Of a DNA stretch of 64,000 bases, positions 62,863 to 64,000 are shown in pieces. Where the stretch lies: NCBI RefSeq assembly GCF_000247695.1, contig NW_004624747.1, positions 8,184,972-8,248,971 of the forward strand, given 5' to 3'. The notes under the pieces were generated by a model, which did no database searches, was not told the origin of the DNA, and saw only the letters and a program-made list of their open reading frames with translations. How positions within the stretch are numbered: position 1 is the first letter of the stretch; each line of letters opens with the position of its first letter. This DNA comes from Heterocephalus glaber. Its lineage: Eukaryota; Chordata; Mammalia; Rodentia; Bathyergidae. Made by a program: the position numbers and the translations under genes.

Positions 62863-63107
62863 ATTGCCTTCTTTTTTGTTTGTTTGTTTTGTTTTTTTAG
62901 TACCAGAGATCGAACTTAGGACCTTATGCTAGCGAAGCAGGTGGCGGAACCACTGAGCTAAATCCCCGGCCCAACATTGCCTTCTTTTTTGTTTGTTTGT
63001 TTTGTTTTTTTAGTACCAGAGATCGAACTTAGGACCTTATGCTAGCGAAGCAGGTGGCGGAACCACTGAGCTAAATCCCCGGCCCAACATTGCCTTCTTT
63101 TTTGTTT
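62863..63107 (-). repeat. 113-bp perfect tandem duplication of an ID insertion
   Basis: 62863-62975 and 62976-63088 appear identical: attgccttcttttttgttt followed by an antisense ID. A third copy of the flank begins at 63089. This is one ID insertion with its target duplications, duplicated by exchange between the flanks. Confidence 0.93.
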
Positions 63108-63538
63108 ATTCTTTGAGACAGGATCTCGTATGTAGCTAGTCCACGCTGACCTTATACTTACTGTGTAGCCCAGCCTGGTCTTGATTTCATGATCCTCTTC
63201 AGCCTCCCAAGTGCCAGAGATTCCAGGCATGCACCACCATGTCCAGCTTTTGTCTTCTTCATTCCTCATTCTTTCTTTTTCCTATATTCAATTCAGTTCA
63301 GTTGATATTTTTTGAATACCTACTGTGGGCATGGCACTTTCTCAGGTGCTACTGAGGGAATAAGAATGAACATTTGGCCCTAGCCCCATGGAACTTTTAT
63401 TTTTAAGTTTTAATTTATTTTTTTGAGGCAAAGTCTTACTGTGTTGCCCAGTCTGACCTTGAACTTCTTTGCTCACATAATCTTTCTGCCTCTGCCTCCC
63501 AAGTGTCTCAGATAATAGGCATTGATCACTGCACCTGA
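63106..63538 (-). mobile_element. two B1 SINEs with an old repeat between
   Basis: Antisense B1 63106-63248 and 63415-63538. 63285-63390 is MIR/L2-like (tgaatacctactgtgggcat). Confidence 0.75.
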
Positions 63539-63614
63539 CTCCTTGCAACTTTTAGTTTATAAAAGTGAGACACTTAAAAGAGCTATATACAAGGTATCAT
63601 TTTTTTAAATTTTT

Positions 63615-64000
63615 TTTAATTTTTAGTTCTTTTATTGGTACATTTTAGGTATACAGTTCATTTACATTTGTCATTGGGTGCTTGTACCTGTACATGATGT
63701 ATCTTGGTTCTTATTTTTTCCCCCATTACCTGTGTGCCCTTCACCCCCTCCACTGTTCCCTATTTGCATAGATTTCATTTCCATTTTTTTTCTTTTCTCA
63801 TAGTTTTTCATTTCCCTCTTTTCCTTTCCCCTTCCCCTCCCTTCAATCCTTCATCTTTGAACCTTTTTTCCTATTTCAAATTATCAGTTATTCATTTTAA
63901 TCATTTTAACCCTTGTTTACACTATCAGTTTCTCACACTAGAGAAACTATTCGGTGTTTATACATGTGTGTCCTATTTTTTTCACTTAAGAGTATGGCCT
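63615..64000 (-). mobile_element. L1 3' end, running off the window
   Basis: ttttattggtacattttagg ... ttcacttaagagtatggcct, the same L1 tail as at 32735-33100. The rest of the element lies beyond base 64000. Confidence 0.85.

Overview
The window is mammalian genomic DNA from a rodent. It carries an internal part of one protein-coding gene on the + strand: DEPDC5, the GATOR1 subunit that holds the Rag-GTPase GAP complex on its substrate in amino-acid sensing upstream of mTORC1. Twenty consecutive coding exons can be placed. All have GT-AG borders and matching codon phases, and their lengths agree with human residues about 138-839. They cover the end of the N-terminal domain, the SABA domain, the long serine-rich linker and the start of the SHEN domain. 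The first exons lie upstream of base 1 and the DEP/C-terminal half lies beyond base 64000. Coding sequence is about 2.1 kb; the rest is intron.

The organism is inferred from the repeats. B1 (7SL-derived) SINEs carry the internal duplication seen in rodent B1. Older B1-dID dimers and a very abundant young tRNA-like SINE related to rodent ID are also present. The young SINE is not the mouse/rat ID consensus: it reads GCCTGCCTCGCAAG in its middle and ends in GGTACC. I therefore favour a non-murid rodent, perhaps of the beaver/kangaroo-rat group, with low confidence on the exact lineage.

Layout. 1-11 kb: one 5' exon, then a 9.7-kb intron full of SINEs with an L1 3' UTR piece, a MaLR LTR and a head-to-head MER5 pair. 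11-12.5 kb: two exons. 12.8-17.3 kb: an old sense L1 broken up by SINEs, a Tigger/MER2 element, a U2 snRNA fragment and a 202-bp inverted duplication of the L1 itself. 19-25.5 kb: seven SABA exons. 30-45 kb: seven exons of the SABA end and linker, with an antisense L1, a second Tigger copy and a second U2 fragment with perfect target-site duplications. 46-53 kb: an 8-kb intron with a foldback mariner remnant, L2, LTRs and a 3'-truncated RWDD1 retro-pseudogene. 53.6-58.8 kb: three exons opening the SHEN domain. 58.9-64 kb: a deleted class II endogenous retrovirus with a 6-bp target duplication, a 113-bp perfect tandem duplication and an L1 running off the end.

No second functional gene, CRISPR array or operon-like system is present. 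The points most worth checking are two possible alternative acceptors in DEPDC5 (one leading to an early stop), the endogenous retrovirus, the snRNA fragments, the inverted L1 duplication and the strong antisense bias of the young SINEs.
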